A stretch of 48,688 bases of DNA from the NCBI GenBank assembly GCA_944376805.1, contig CALWDX010000051.1, positions 1-48,688 on the forward strand, read 5' to 3'. Below are positions 8,421 to 16,052 of the stretch, piece after piece (within the stretch, counting starts at the first letter, position 1; every line of letters starts with the position of its first letter). A program made the translations under genes and the position numbers. This stretch comes from an uncultured Clostridia bacterium. Lineage in GTDB: Bacteria; Bacillota; Clostridia; Lachnospirales; CAG-274. The notes beneath the pieces were generated by a model, which was not told where the DNA came from, made no database searches, and saw nothing but the letters and a program-made list of their open reading frames with translations.

Positions 8421-9830
8421 ATGAATAACTTTATGGAAAATTTCGCTAGTATTGTAGGTTCTATAAGTGATTTCTTATATACTTGGATATTGGTAGCACT
8501 TCTTATTATTACAGGGTTATATTTTAGTATTAGAACAAAATTTGTTCAAATAAGATTACTACCAGAAGCACTAAAAGTTATAACAGAAAAAAAAGCTGGT
8601 GGTGGTATATCTTCTTTCCAAGCTTTAATGATTTCTACTGCTTCTCGTGTTGGCACTGGTAATATTATAGGGGTTGCCCTTGCAATAGGTACTGGTGGTG
8701 CTGGTGCAGTTTTTTGGATGTGGCTATTAGCTATTATAGGTAGTGCTTCTGCTTTTATAGAAAGTACATTAGCTCAAATATATAAAACTAAAGATGGTAA
8801 TGGTTTTAGAGGTGGTCCTGCTTATTATATTCAAACAGCCTTAAAAAGTAGACCTTTAGGTATTCTTTTCAGTACACTTTTAATTGCTTGTTTTGCTTTT
8901 GGTTTTAATGCTTTACAAGCCTTTAATATTGGAGATTCTTTAAAATATTATTTTCCTAATTATTCTAATAGTATAATTCCTATTATACTTGGTCTTATAT
9001 TAGCTATATTAACAGGTATTGTTATATATGGTGGTGTTAAAAGAATAGGATTTATAACATCTGGTTTAGTTCCTATTATGGCTTTAATCTATATAGGTTT
9101 AGGTTTATTTATAACTATAAAAAATATATATCTTTTACCAACCGTTTTAAAAAATATATTTACAGAGGCTTTCAATTTTGAAGCTATATTTGGTGGTGGT
9201 ATAGGTGCATTCACTAGTTCTTGTGTTATGCAAGGTATAAAAAGAGGTCTTTTTTCTAATGAAGCTGGTATGGGTTCTGCTCCAAATGCTGCTGCAACAG
9301 CTGATGTTTCACACCCTGTAAAACAAGGTCTTGTTCAAATGTTTTCTGTATTTATAGATACTATTTTTATTTGCTCTACAACTGCTATGATTTTATTATG
9401 TTCTGGTGTTTCAGAAGGTAAAGGTATTGAATTTGTACAAAATGCTGTAAAAGCAAATGTAGGTCAATTTGGTATACATTTTATATCAATAGCAATATTT
9501 TTATTTGCTTTTAGTTCTTTAATTGGTAATTATTGCTATGCTGAAGCAAATATTAAATTTATAAAAGATAATAAAGTAGTATTAAATATATTTAGAATAT
9601 GTTGTCTTATTATGATTTTCTTTGGTACTCAAATGAGTTTAGATGCTGCTTGGAATTTAGCAGACTTGCTTATGAGCTTTATGGCAATAGTAAATATAAT
9701 AGCTATTCTTATTTTAGGTAATATATCTATAAAATGTCTTCAAGATTATATTAAACAGAAAAAACAAGGAAAAGAACCAATATTTAAAGCTAAAAATATT
9801 GGTTTAGATAATACAGAATATTGGAAATAA
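8421..9830 (+). CDS. Alanine/glycine:cation symporter (AGCS family)
   Basis: A 469-residue polytopic membrane protein of the AGCS family, which imports alanine or glycine with Na+ (or H+). About 10-11 hydrophobic helices are visible. Family signatures include STASRVGTGNIIGVALAI (near 75), AFIESTLAQIYKT and GGPAYYIQ (near 135), and the GLFSNEAGMGSAPNAAATA block (about 276-295). AAAAGGAG precedes the ATG. It is a single-gene unit between the valS terminator and its own hairpin. Substrate choice among Ala, Gly and related amino acids cannot be fixed from sequence. Confidence 0.95.
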   Translation: MNNFMENFASIVGSISDFLYTWILVALLIITGLYFSIRTKFVQIRLLPEALKVITEKKAGGGISSFQALMISTASRVGTGNIIGVALAIGTGGAGAVFWMWLLAIIGSASAFIESTLAQIYKTKDGNGFRGGPAYYIQTALKSRPLGILFSTLLIACFAFGFNALQAFNIGDSLKYYFPNYSNSIIPIILGLILAILTGIVIYGGVKRIGFITSGLVPIMALIYIGLGLFITIKNIYLLPTVLKNIFTEAFNFEAIFGGGIGAFTSSCVMQGIKRGLFSNEAGMGSAPNAAATADVSHPVKQGLVQMFSVFIDTIFICSTTAMILLCSGVSEGKGIEFVQNAVKANVGQFGIHFISIAIFLFAFSSLIGNYCYAEANIKFIKDNKVVLNIFRICCLIMIFFGTQMSLDAAWNLADLLMSFMAIVNIIAILILGNISIKCLQDYIKQKKQGKEPIFKAKNIGLDNTEYWK

Positions 9831-9834
9831 TAAA

Positions 9835-9859
9835 AGGCTGTAGACATTGTCTACAGCCT
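9835..9859 (+). terminator. Hairpin after the symporter gene
   Basis: An 11-bp GC-containing stem (9835-9845 with 9849-9859) with a 3-base loop starts 4 bases after the stop codon. It lacks a clear T run on the plus strand. Confidence 0.6.
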
Positions 9860-10125
9860 AAAATATTACTATAAAATAGCATATACAAAAGAATACACAG
9901 CAGATAAAGTATAATTCCTATTGTAATAAACAATATTATTATTAATTTTTAACTTGTCTTTAAATCAATTCTTTTACAAGTAACACTTGTACCAAAAAAC
10001 ATTAAAAGTACAATTATACTTGAAAATTTTATACTTAAATTAGTTGCTTTTTCTAAAAATATTTATAATATTTGTTATAATAACAATATATAAACTAAAA
10101 TTCTCTATTTATACTCATATCATAT

Positions 10126-10506
10126 TTATATATTAAAATTTGTATAATCACAAAAACCCTTTTTATACCAACTACAACTATTACATATTTTAAAAAATGT
10201 ATCTTCTGTTAAATATTTTAATAAATATGAGTTGATTTCATTAAAATACATAGGTCTATTTAATTTTATATTTAAAAATTCTAAAACTTTACTATCCAGC
10301 AAGTTTATTTCACTATCAGAAATACATATATTATTGATTAAATTGGGACATTTTTTACAAATATCATCAAAATCTATTTTTATAATAATTTGTTCTTTGT
10401 TGATTCTTTCTAAAATATTAAACATATTTTTTATAAATTCATTATCGTATCCATAACCTTTAAATTGTTTAATACAAAGAATATGATGAGGTCTTAAAAC
10501 AATCAT
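10126..10506 (-). CDS. DUF1284 cysteine-rich protein
   Basis: A 126-residue protein matching DUF1284: it begins with LRPHHILCIKQFKGYGY and has Cys50, Cys53, Cys61 and, near the end, CNSCSWYKKGFC (Cys108, Cys111, Cys119). The paired cysteines and N-terminal HH suggest metal or Fe-S binding. The family has no established function. It starts only 5 bases after the dapL stop and lacks a strong ribosome binding site, so it is probably translated as the second gene of that operon. Confidence 0.85.
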   Translation of the reverse strand: MIVLRPHHILCIKQFKGYGYDNEFIKNMFNILERINKEQIIIKIDFDDICKKCPNLINNICISDSEINLLDSKVLEFLNIKLNRPMYFNEINSYLLKYLTEDTFFKICNSCSWYKKGFCDYTNFNI

Positions 10507-10511
10507 AATTT

Positions 10512-11711
10512 TTACTTAAATAAACTTTTAAATCTATCCATAGCTTCAATAGTAGCCTCTCTACTACCAAAAGATGAAAGTCTAAAATAACCATCGCCAT
10601 TTTTACCAAAACCAACACCTGGTGTACCTACTACTGCTATTTCATTTAACATTTTATCAAAAAAGTCCCAAGAACCCATATTATTTGGACATTCAAACCA
10701 AATATAAGGAGAATTTATTCCACCATAATAGTTAATCCCACATTCTTCCATAGTATTAGCTATTATTCTAGCATTTTCTTTATAATAATTAATAGTTTCT
10801 TTTGACATTTTCATACCTTCTTCTGTAAATACAGAAGCAGCACCTTTTTGAATAATATATGGAACACCATTAAATTTTGTAGTTTGACGTCTATTCCACA
10901 TTTGATTAAGGCTCATATCTATTCCATTAGAGCTTTTTATAACTATATCTTTTGGTACAATTGTATAACCACATCTAGTACCTGTAAAACCTGCTGTTTT
11001 AGATAATGAACAAAACTCTATAGCACATTTTCTAGCTCCTTCTATTTCAAATATACTTGTAGGTAAATTTTCATCTGCTACAAAACATTCATAAGCTGCA
11101 TCAAATAATATAATAGCTCCTATTTCTAATGCATAATCAACCCACATTTTTAATTGTTCTCTATTATAACAAGCACCTGTTGGATTATTAGGAGAACAAA
11201 TATATATTAAATCTGCTTTTTTAGATTTATCTGGTAATGGTAAAAAGTCATTTTCTTTATTTGCATCTATATATACTATTTCTCTACCATTCATTATATT
11301 AGTATCTACATATACTGGATATACTGGATCTGGTATCATAACAGTATTATCAACAGAAAAAAGGTCTGTTATATTTCCTGTATCTGATTTAGCACCATCT
11401 GAAACAAATATTTCATTTGCTTCTAAATTTACACCTTTTCTATTATAATATTCTTTTATAGAATTTCTTAAAAAGTCATAACCTTGCTCTGGACCATAAC
11501 CTTTAAATGTTTTTTCATCTGCCATTTCATCAACTGCTAAATGTAAATTTTCTATAACAGCTTTGTTAAGTGGTTTTGTAACATCACCTATACCAAGACG
11601 AATAACTTTTTTATCTGGATTTTCTTCAGTAAATTTTGCAACCCTTTTAGCTATATCTGCAAAAAGATAACTTTCTTTTAAATTTAAATAATTTTCATTT
11701 AACTTTACCAT
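10512..11711 (-). CDS. dapL: LL-diaminopimelate aminotransferase
   Basis: A 399-residue PLP enzyme that converts tetrahydrodipicolinate directly to LL-diaminopimelate, for lysine and peptidoglycan. Visible motifs are VIRLGIGDVTKPL near the N terminus, YICSPNNPTGACYNREQL, and the PLP lysine in SLSKTAGFTGTR (about Lys238). The frame could begin at 11765, but that adds an atypical leader. The ATG at 11711 has AAGGAG at a good distance and matches the family N terminus (MVKLNENYLNLKESYLFADI). DUF1284 follows in the same operon. Confidence 0.96.
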   Translation of the reverse strand: MVKLNENYLNLKESYLFADIAKRVAKFTEENPDKKVIRLGIGDVTKPLNKAVIENLHLAVDEMADEKTFKGYGPEQGYDFLRNSIKEYYNRKGVNLEANEIFVSDGAKSDTGNITDLFSVDNTVMIPDPVYPVYVDTNIMNGREIVYIDANKENDFLPLPDKSKKADLIYICSPNNPTGACYNREQLKMWVDYALEIGAIILFDAAYECFVADENLPTSIFEIEGARKCAIEFCSLSKTAGFTGTRCGYTIVPKDIVIKSSNGIDMSLNQMWNRRQTTKFNGVPYIIQKGAASVFTEEGMKMSKETINYYKENARIIANTMEECGINYYGGINSPYIWFECPNNMGSWDFFDKMLNEIAVVGTPGVGFGKNGDGYFRLSSFGSREATIEAMDRFKSLFK

Positions 11712-11818
11712 TAAATTTTCACTCCTTAACATTTTAATATTTTTATAATTATAACATAAATACAAATTTTTGCAAGTTACTTTAAGCTAACATTGTATAA
11801 ATTTTTTTATATATAAAA

Positions 11819-11839
11819 ATAGATAGTAAAAACTATCTA
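11819..11839 (-). terminator. Terminator of the minus-strand 121-residue gene
   Basis: AGATAGT at 11821-11827 pairs with ACTATCT at 11832-11838. Read on the minus strand, the hairpin is followed by a T-rich run. Confidence 0.7.
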
Positions 11840-11840
11840 C

Positions 11841-12206
11841 TTACTTTTTATGTACTAAATGAATATCACCATCAACAAAACCTACTCCAACAGCATCAAA
11901 AGATTTTAATTTATCTTCATATTTACCTTCAGCTAAATATTGTTCTAATACATCAATAACAATATTTAAAGTATCTTCCCAATTTTTATTATTCTTAAAC
12001 TTAAATGTTCCATACTTTTTTTCTCTAGTATTATATACTTCATTACAAGCCCAGTCTTCATCATATTCATCAAATACATTTGAACCTATAAGCTCAATAA
12101 GCCAATAATTAGATGCACATTCATATAAATTAAAATTTAAAGCTATAACCTTTTTAGGTATTTTATATTCCATTAATTTATCAAGCCAATTTTTAAGTTC
12201 TAACAT
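11841..12206 (-). CDS. Hypothetical acidic protein, 121 residues
   Basis: A soluble protein with no recognised family. It starts MLELKNWLDKL and has an aromatic/acidic central part (NVFDEYDEDWACNE) and a C-terminal FDAVGVGFVDGDIHLVH strand segment. The style (small, acidic, single domain) is reminiscent of immunity-type proteins, but this is only an impression. AAGGAG precedes the ATG, and a terminator follows the stop. It is the first gene downstream, on the same strand, of the toxin locus at 12.37-12.46 kb, and could receive read-through from it. Confidence 0.75.
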   Translation of the reverse strand: MLELKNWLDKLMEYKIPKKVIALNFNLYECASNYWLIELIGSNVFDEYDEDWACNEVYNTREKKYGTFKFKNNKNWEDTLNIVIDVLEQYLAEGKYEDKLKSFDAVGVGFVDGDIHLVHKK

Positions 12207-12240
12207 AAATTTCTCCTTTATTATATTTAATATAATATAT

Positions 12241-12268
12241 TTACAAATAAAAAAAGATATATTATAAT
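12241..12268 (+). promoter_or_regulatory. Promoter of the putative antitoxin RNA
   Basis: TTACAA (12241-12246), a 16-base spacer and TATAAT (12263-12268) direct plus-strand transcription into a stretch with no ORF that ends in a terminator. Confidence 0.6.
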
Positions 12269-12274
12269 ATATAT

Positions 12275-12362
12275 AAGGGTAAGGTAACCGTTTAGAACGG
12301 TTTAGCCTTTTTGGTTTTTTGTATTTTACCGTAGACTATTGGTACTAGTTTACGGTTTTTCT
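12275..12362 (+). ncRNA. Putative antisense antitoxin RNA of a type I toxin-antitoxin locus
   Basis: An RNA of about 88 bases is predicted between the promoter at 12241-12268 and the terminator at 12328-12362. It contains no plausible ORF, has a 5' hairpin (AACCGTT/AACGGTT at 12286-12302), and is fully complementary to the 3' untranslated part of the toxin mRNA on the other strand. The tail-to-tail arrangement is that of TxpA/RatA and BsrG/SR4 in Bacillus. Ends are inferred from promoter and terminator positions. Confidence 0.6.
12328..12362 (+). terminator. Terminator of the antitoxin RNA
   Basis: An 11-bp stem (12328-12338 with 12346-12356, one G-U pair) and 7-base loop are followed by T5-C-T4 on the plus strand, 6 bases before the convergent toxin stop codon. 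Confidence 0.8.
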
Positions 12363-12368
12363 TTTATA

Positions 12369-12458
12369 TTACTTTTTGTTATTATTTATGTAATTTAAAA
12401 GAGTGATTAATAAAATGTTACTACTTATAATAAGTGTTAAAACTTCATAAGTATTCAT
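12369..12458 (-). CDS. Hol-Tox-like type I toxin peptide, 29 residues
   Basis: A 29-residue peptide starts MNTYEVLTLIIS, continues as one hydrophobic helix and ends with a hydrophilic NNNKK tail. The M-x-x-YE-x-L-x-L-I start is the signature of the putative holin-like toxins (TxpA/BsrG-related) of Firmicutes, which insert in the membrane when over-produced. A very strong AAAGGGGG ribosome binding site (12467-12474) sits 8 bases before the ATG. A sigma-A promoter lies about 70 bases upstream, leaving a long leader. A convergent small RNA gene overlaps its 3' untranslated region. Toxicity is inferred from family and context. Confidence 0.78.
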   Translation of the reverse strand: MNTYEVLTLIISSNILLITLLNYINNNKK

Positions 12459-12532
12459 ATTATCAACCCCCTTTCTACTTATATATAGAAAGGCTAAACC
12501 GTAAAATTTTCCAAACCATTACCCTATCAAGT

Positions 12533-12560
12533 ATTATAACATATTTTTATCTTTTTACAA
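12533..12560 (-). promoter_or_regulatory. Promoter of the toxin mRNA
   Basis: On the minus strand, TTGTAA (12560-12555), a 16-base spacer and TATAAT (12538-12533) predict a start near 12526. The -35 falls inside the end of the upstream aminotransferase gene. Confidence 0.65.
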
Positions 12561-13817
12561 TAAAAACTTATCTATTGTAGCAATTTTTACACATAAACAA
12601 AATATATTTATTGCCTCTTGTAACTCTTCTAAACTAGGAAAAGAAGGTGCAATTCTTATATTACTATCTTTAGGGTCTTGTTTTTTAGGATATGTACTTC
12701 CTGCATCTGTCAAAGTTACCCCTAACTCTTTGCACATAACAACAACTTTTTTAGCAAGTCCTTCTAATGTGTCAACAGCTACAAAATATCCACCTTTTGG
12801 CTTTTCCCATTTTAAAATAGGATTATTGCTAAAATTTTCTTCTAATGTATTTAAAACTATATCAAATTTAGGTTTTAAAATATTTGCGTGTTTATCCATA
12901 AATTTTAATGTATTTTCTTTATTTTTTAGAAATTTAACTGTTCTTAATTGATTTATTTTATCATATCCTATTGTCTGTTTAGAAAGATGTTTTAATGTAT
13001 CTTTTATAGTATTATCACTACCAGCTAATAAAGATACTCCACCACCTGGAAAATTTATTTTAGAGGTAGAAAAAAAGTATAAAATTCTATCTTGTGTATT
13101 ATATTTTTCACAGGCTTTAAAAATATTATAAAGTTCTACTTTTTCATAAACATAGTGTATAGCATAAGCATTATCCCAAAATATTTTAAAATCTTTAGCT
13201 TTTGTTTCCATTTTAGCAAGTCTTTCTACTGTTTCCTTGCTATAACAAGTCCCTGTTGGGTTAGAATATAAAGGTACACATATAATACCTTTTATACTTT
13301 CATCATTTTTACATAAATCTTCTACTATATCCATATTTATACCATTTTCTATTATAGGTATATTTATCATTTCAAAACTAAATTTTTCTAATATATCAAA
13401 ATGTCTATCATATCCAGGTACTGGGCATAAAAATTTTACTTTCTCAAGGTTACACCAAGGAGTATTATCCATATATCCAAACATATATAATCTTGCTATT
13501 ACATCATATATCATATTTAAAGTAGAGTTGCCACCTATAATAATATTATCTTCATTTATATCTAATAAATTTCCAAAAAATTGTTTAGCCTCTTTTATTC
13601 CATCTAATATACCATAATTTCTTAAATCTATATTATCATTAGATATATAATCATTTATATTTAACATATCATTAGATAAATCTAATTGTTGTTTACAAGG
13701 TTTACCCCTAGACATATCTAAATTTAGATTTTGTTTTAAATAGTTATTATATTGTTTTTGCAACTTCTCTTTTTCTTGTAAAAGTTCTTTTTTTGTTAAA
13801 TTATAAAAATTTTTCAT
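12555..13817 (-). CDS. Aspartate aminotransferase, class Ic type (MocR-like fold I)
   Basis: A 420-residue PLP-dependent transaminase. The N-terminal DMSRGKPCKQQLDLS, the CVPLYSNPTGTCYS block (180-193), WDNAYAIH with the cofactor Asp, and the PLP lysine in FSTSKINFPGG (Lys253) match the subgroup annotated as type Ic aspartate aminotransferase (Aminotran_MocR Pfam group). The expected reaction is aspartate/2-oxoglutarate transamination. AAAGGAG lies before the ATG. It is preceded by the chromate transporter pair after 13 bases, so co-transcription is likely. The toxin promoter overlaps its 3' end. Confidence 0.88.
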   Translation of the reverse strand: MKNFYNLTKKELLQEKEKLQKQYNNYLKQNLNLDMSRGKPCKQQLDLSNDMLNINDYISNDNIDLRNYGILDGIKEAKQFFGNLLDINEDNIIIGGNSTLNMIYDVIARLYMFGYMDNTPWCNLEKVKFLCPVPGYDRHFDILEKFSFEMINIPIIENGINMDIVEDLCKNDESIKGIICVPLYSNPTGTCYSKETVERLAKMETKAKDFKIFWDNAYAIHYVYEKVELYNIFKACEKYNTQDRILYFFSTSKINFPGGGVSLLAGSDNTIKDTLKHLSKQTIGYDKINQLRTVKFLKNKENTLKFMDKHANILKPKFDIVLNTLEENFSNNPILKWEKPKGGYFVAVDTLEGLAKKVVVMCKELGVTLTDAGSTYPKKQDPKDSNIRIAPSFPSLEELQEAINIFCLCVKIATIDKFLL

Positions 13818-13830
13818 AAAATACTCCTTT

Positions 13831-14364
13831 CTAATTAAGTTTAAATATAAATCCTGCTAATGCACCTATTCCAACATATAAAATAGGATGTTTTTTATAT
13901 TTTATTATTAGTAAAAATATAACTATAAATATAACTATTTTTTTAATATCAAATCCTAAAGAAAAAATTGCTGTATTAAATATTGTTATAAATGACACCC
14001 CTATAAGCCCTGTTACAACTGGTCTTATAATATCAAAAGTATTTTTAACATAAGGACTATTTTTAAATTTAGTTAAAAATTTTGATATTATTATTATTAC
14101 TACATATGAAGGTAATACAAGTGCAAATGTTGCTACTAATGCTCCTAATATACTAGCTATATGAAAACCAACATATGTTGCCATATTAACACCAATAGGA
14201 CCTGGTGTAGATTCTGAAATCGCAAGCATATTTGTAAGCTCTGAAACAGTATACCAACCTTTTATATCTACCAACTTATTTAAAAATGGTAATGTTGCAA
14301 GACCACCTCCAACAGAAAAAAGACCTATTTTAAAAAATTCTATAAATAACTCTAAATATATCAT
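13831..14364 (-). CDS. chrA: Chromate transporter, second half-size subunit
   Basis: A 177-residue CHR-domain membrane protein with GLFSVGGGLATLPFL near the N terminus and the SESTPGPIGVNMATYVGF signature. Short-chain CHR proteins work as pairs of oppositely oriented half transporters. In this class the real substrate may be chromate, sulfate or another anion, so the name is by family. Its ATG overlaps the stop of the partner gene by 4 bases (ATGA), indicating translational coupling. Confidence 0.92.
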   Translation of the reverse strand: MIYLELFIEFFKIGLFSVGGGLATLPFLNKLVDIKGWYTVSELTNMLAISESTPGPIGVNMATYVGFHIASILGALVATFALVLPSYVVIIIISKFLTKFKNSPYVKNTFDIIRPVVTGLIGVSFITIFNTAIFSLGFDIKKIVIFIVIFLLIIKYKKHPILYVGIGALAGFIFKLN

Positions 14365-14912
14365 TTTTTAACCTCCTTATTAATTTTATATTTTGTAAAA
14401 AATATACTAAAAATAACACAAGCAAAAATAATATAAACAGGTGATATTTTTAAAATAAGATTTAATATAAAAGCTATTAAACATAGTAAAAAGGTTACTT
14501 TACTTTTAACATTTTTCTTTAAAAAACTAATAAAAGCATCTAATACAAGTCCTGCAACTGCTATTTTTATACCTGCAAAAATATACATTACCCATTGTAT
14601 ATGTAAAAAGTTTTTTATAAACCCTGCTATTATTATAATTATTATAAGTGATGGACAAACCATACCAAAAGTAGAAAATATTGCTCCTATTTTACCTTTT
14701 ATTTTATGCCCTATAAAAGTTGCTGTATTTATAGCTATTATACCTGGTGTACATTGTCCTATTGAGTAATAGTCCATAAGTTCTTCTTCCGTTGCCCACC
14801 CTTTATTATTTACTATTTCTCTTTGTAACATAGGTAACATAGCTATACCACCACCAAATGTTAAAGACCCTATTTTAAAAAATACTATAAATAGCTCAAA
14901 AAAAGTTTTCAT
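14361..14912 (-). CDS. chrA: Chromate transporter, first half-size subunit
   Basis: A 183-residue CHR-domain protein with GSLTFGGGIAMLPMLQRE and QCTPGIIAINTATFIG, the two conserved CHR signatures, and about five to six hydrophobic helices. A strong AAAGGAGG site precedes the ATG. It is the first gene of a probable operon continuing into its partner and then the aminotransferase at 12.5-13.8 kb. Confidence 0.92.
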   Translation of the reverse strand: MKTFFELFIVFFKIGSLTFGGGIAMLPMLQREIVNNKGWATEEELMDYYSIGQCTPGIIAINTATFIGHKIKGKIGAIFSTFGMVCPSLIIIIIIAGFIKNFLHIQWVMYIFAGIKIAVAGLVLDAFISFLKKNVKSKVTFLLCLIAFILNLILKISPVYIIFACVIFSIFFTKYKINKEVKK

Positions 14913-14999
14913 AATATCCTCCTTTATAAGTTTATATTTAAAATATTATATAATATTTTAAAAAATTTTTAAATACTAGTTTTTAAAAATATTGTTTTG

Positions 15000-15008
15000 T
15001 GTTATAAT
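15000..15008 (+). promoter_or_regulatory. Extended -10 promoter for the glycosyltransferase gene
   Basis: TGTTATAAT at 15000-15008 is an extended -10 element, 38 bases before the start codon. Confidence 0.5.
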
Positions 15009-15046
15009 ATATAAGATTTTATACAATTATTTATGAGGGTGAAAAA

Positions 15047-15997
15047 ATGAAAAGTATAGATATTGTTGTACCTTGTTACAATGAAAGTCAAGTTTTAAAT
15101 ATATTTTATACTGCTGTAGAAGAAGTAACATCATCTATGCCAAACTATAAATTCAATTATATATTTGTAGATGATGGTAGCTATGATGATACTCTTACTA
15201 TATTAAAAAATTTAGCTAAAATAGATGAAAAAGTTAAATATATATCATTTTCTAGAAATTTTGGTAAAGAATCTGCTATGTATGCAGGACTAAAACAATC
15301 TACTGGTGATATGGTTTTAATAATGGACTCTGATATGCAAAATCCACCTACTATGATACCTACTATGGTAAACTATATAGAAGAAGGTTATGACTGTTGT
15401 GGTGGTTATCGTGCTGATAGAACAGGTGATGGTAAAATTAGAACATTTTTTACTAATCGTTTTTATAAAATAACAAATAAAATATCTGAAGTTAATATGC
15501 CAAATGGTGCTGGAGATTTTAGACTTATGACTAGAAAAATGGTTAATGCTATACTTGCACTTAGTGAAGTACAACGTTTTTCTAAAGGTATATTTAGTTG
15601 GGTTGGATTTAATACAAAATGGATAAGTTTTGAAAATGTAGAAAGAGCTGGCGGAGTTAGTAAATGGAACTTTTTTAAACTTTTTTCTTATGCAATAGAT
15701 GGTATAACTGCTTTTTCTACTTTTCCATTAAAAATAGCATCTATATTAGGTTTTTTTATTTCTTGTTTTTCTTTTATATACTTAATATATATAGTTTTAA
15801 AAACACTTATTTTTGGTGTAGATGTAGCAGGTTATGCCTCTATTATAACAATTAATCTTTTTATTGGTGGTATAATAATTTTATCTTGTGGTATACTTGG
15901 GGAATATATTGCAAAAATTTACTTAGAAGTTAAAAAAAGACCTATTTATATAATGGCAGAAACTAATATTAAAAATAAGGAAAATGATATTAATTAA
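15047..15997 (+). CDS. Polyprenyl-phosphate glycosyltransferase, GT2 (CsbB/GtrB-like)
   Basis: A 316-residue family 2 glycosyltransferase: VVPCYNES (7-14), VDDGSYDDT (41-49), the metal/nucleotide motif MDSDMQNPP (93-101), and two C-terminal membrane helices (about 230-253 and 265-290). This plan matches enzymes that load a sugar onto undecaprenyl phosphate (CsbB, GtrB, YkcC). The gene is alone between terminators. Its natural partners, a GtrA flippase and a YfhO transferase, are present at 44.7-48.1 kb, so it may supply their lipid-linked sugar (inference). Confidence 0.9.
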   Translation: MKSIDIVVPCYNESQVLNIFYTAVEEVTSSMPNYKFNYIFVDDGSYDDTLTILKNLAKIDEKVKYISFSRNFGKESAMYAGLKQSTGDMVLIMDSDMQNPPTMIPTMVNYIEEGYDCCGGYRADRTGDGKIRTFFTNRFYKITNKISEVNMPNGAGDFRLMTRKMVNAILALSEVQRFSKGIFSWVGFNTKWISFENVERAGGVSKWNFFKLFSYAIDGITAFSTFPLKIASILGFFISCFSFIYLIYIVLKTLIFGVDVAGYASIITINLFIGGIIILSCGILGEYIAKIYLEVKKRPIYIMAETNIKNKENDIN

Positions 15998-16025
15998 AAA
16001 GGTGTAGATTTTAATCTACACCTTT
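15998..16025. terminator. Bidirectional terminator
   Basis: AAAGGTGTAGATT and its complement form a near-perfect hairpin. It serves the glycosyltransferase on the plus strand and trhP on the minus strand. Almost the same sequence recurs at 35779-35810. Confidence 0.88.
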
Positions 16026-16052
16026 AATTTTTATTATATTATTTACCTAATA

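Larger units (their letters stand above)
12277..12524. repeat. Inverted repeat flanking the toxin gene
   Basis: ACGGTTTAGCCTTT at 12297-12310 recurs inverted, exactly, at 12489-12502; GGGTAA at 12277-12282 recurs inverted at 12519-12524. The 5' ends of the predicted toxin mRNA and antitoxin RNA therefore share sequence. The 5' leader and 3' end of the toxin mRNA can pair with each other over at least 14 bp. Confidence 0.9.

Noticed and set aside
9861..10125. A minus-strand hydrophobic frame ending TCKRIDLKTS followed by a second hydrophobic stretch, possibly a small or decayed membrane gene.
   Set aside because: No start codon with ribosome binding site, stops break it into about 35-residue pieces, and AT-rich DNA gives such hydrophobic frames by chance. 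No homologue known to me.
12286..12302. AACCGTT/AACGGTT hairpin, considered as the toxin mRNA terminator on the minus strand.
   Set aside because: No T run follows it on the minus strand. An AT-only hairpin with T7 at about 12250-12274 is a better candidate, though weak.
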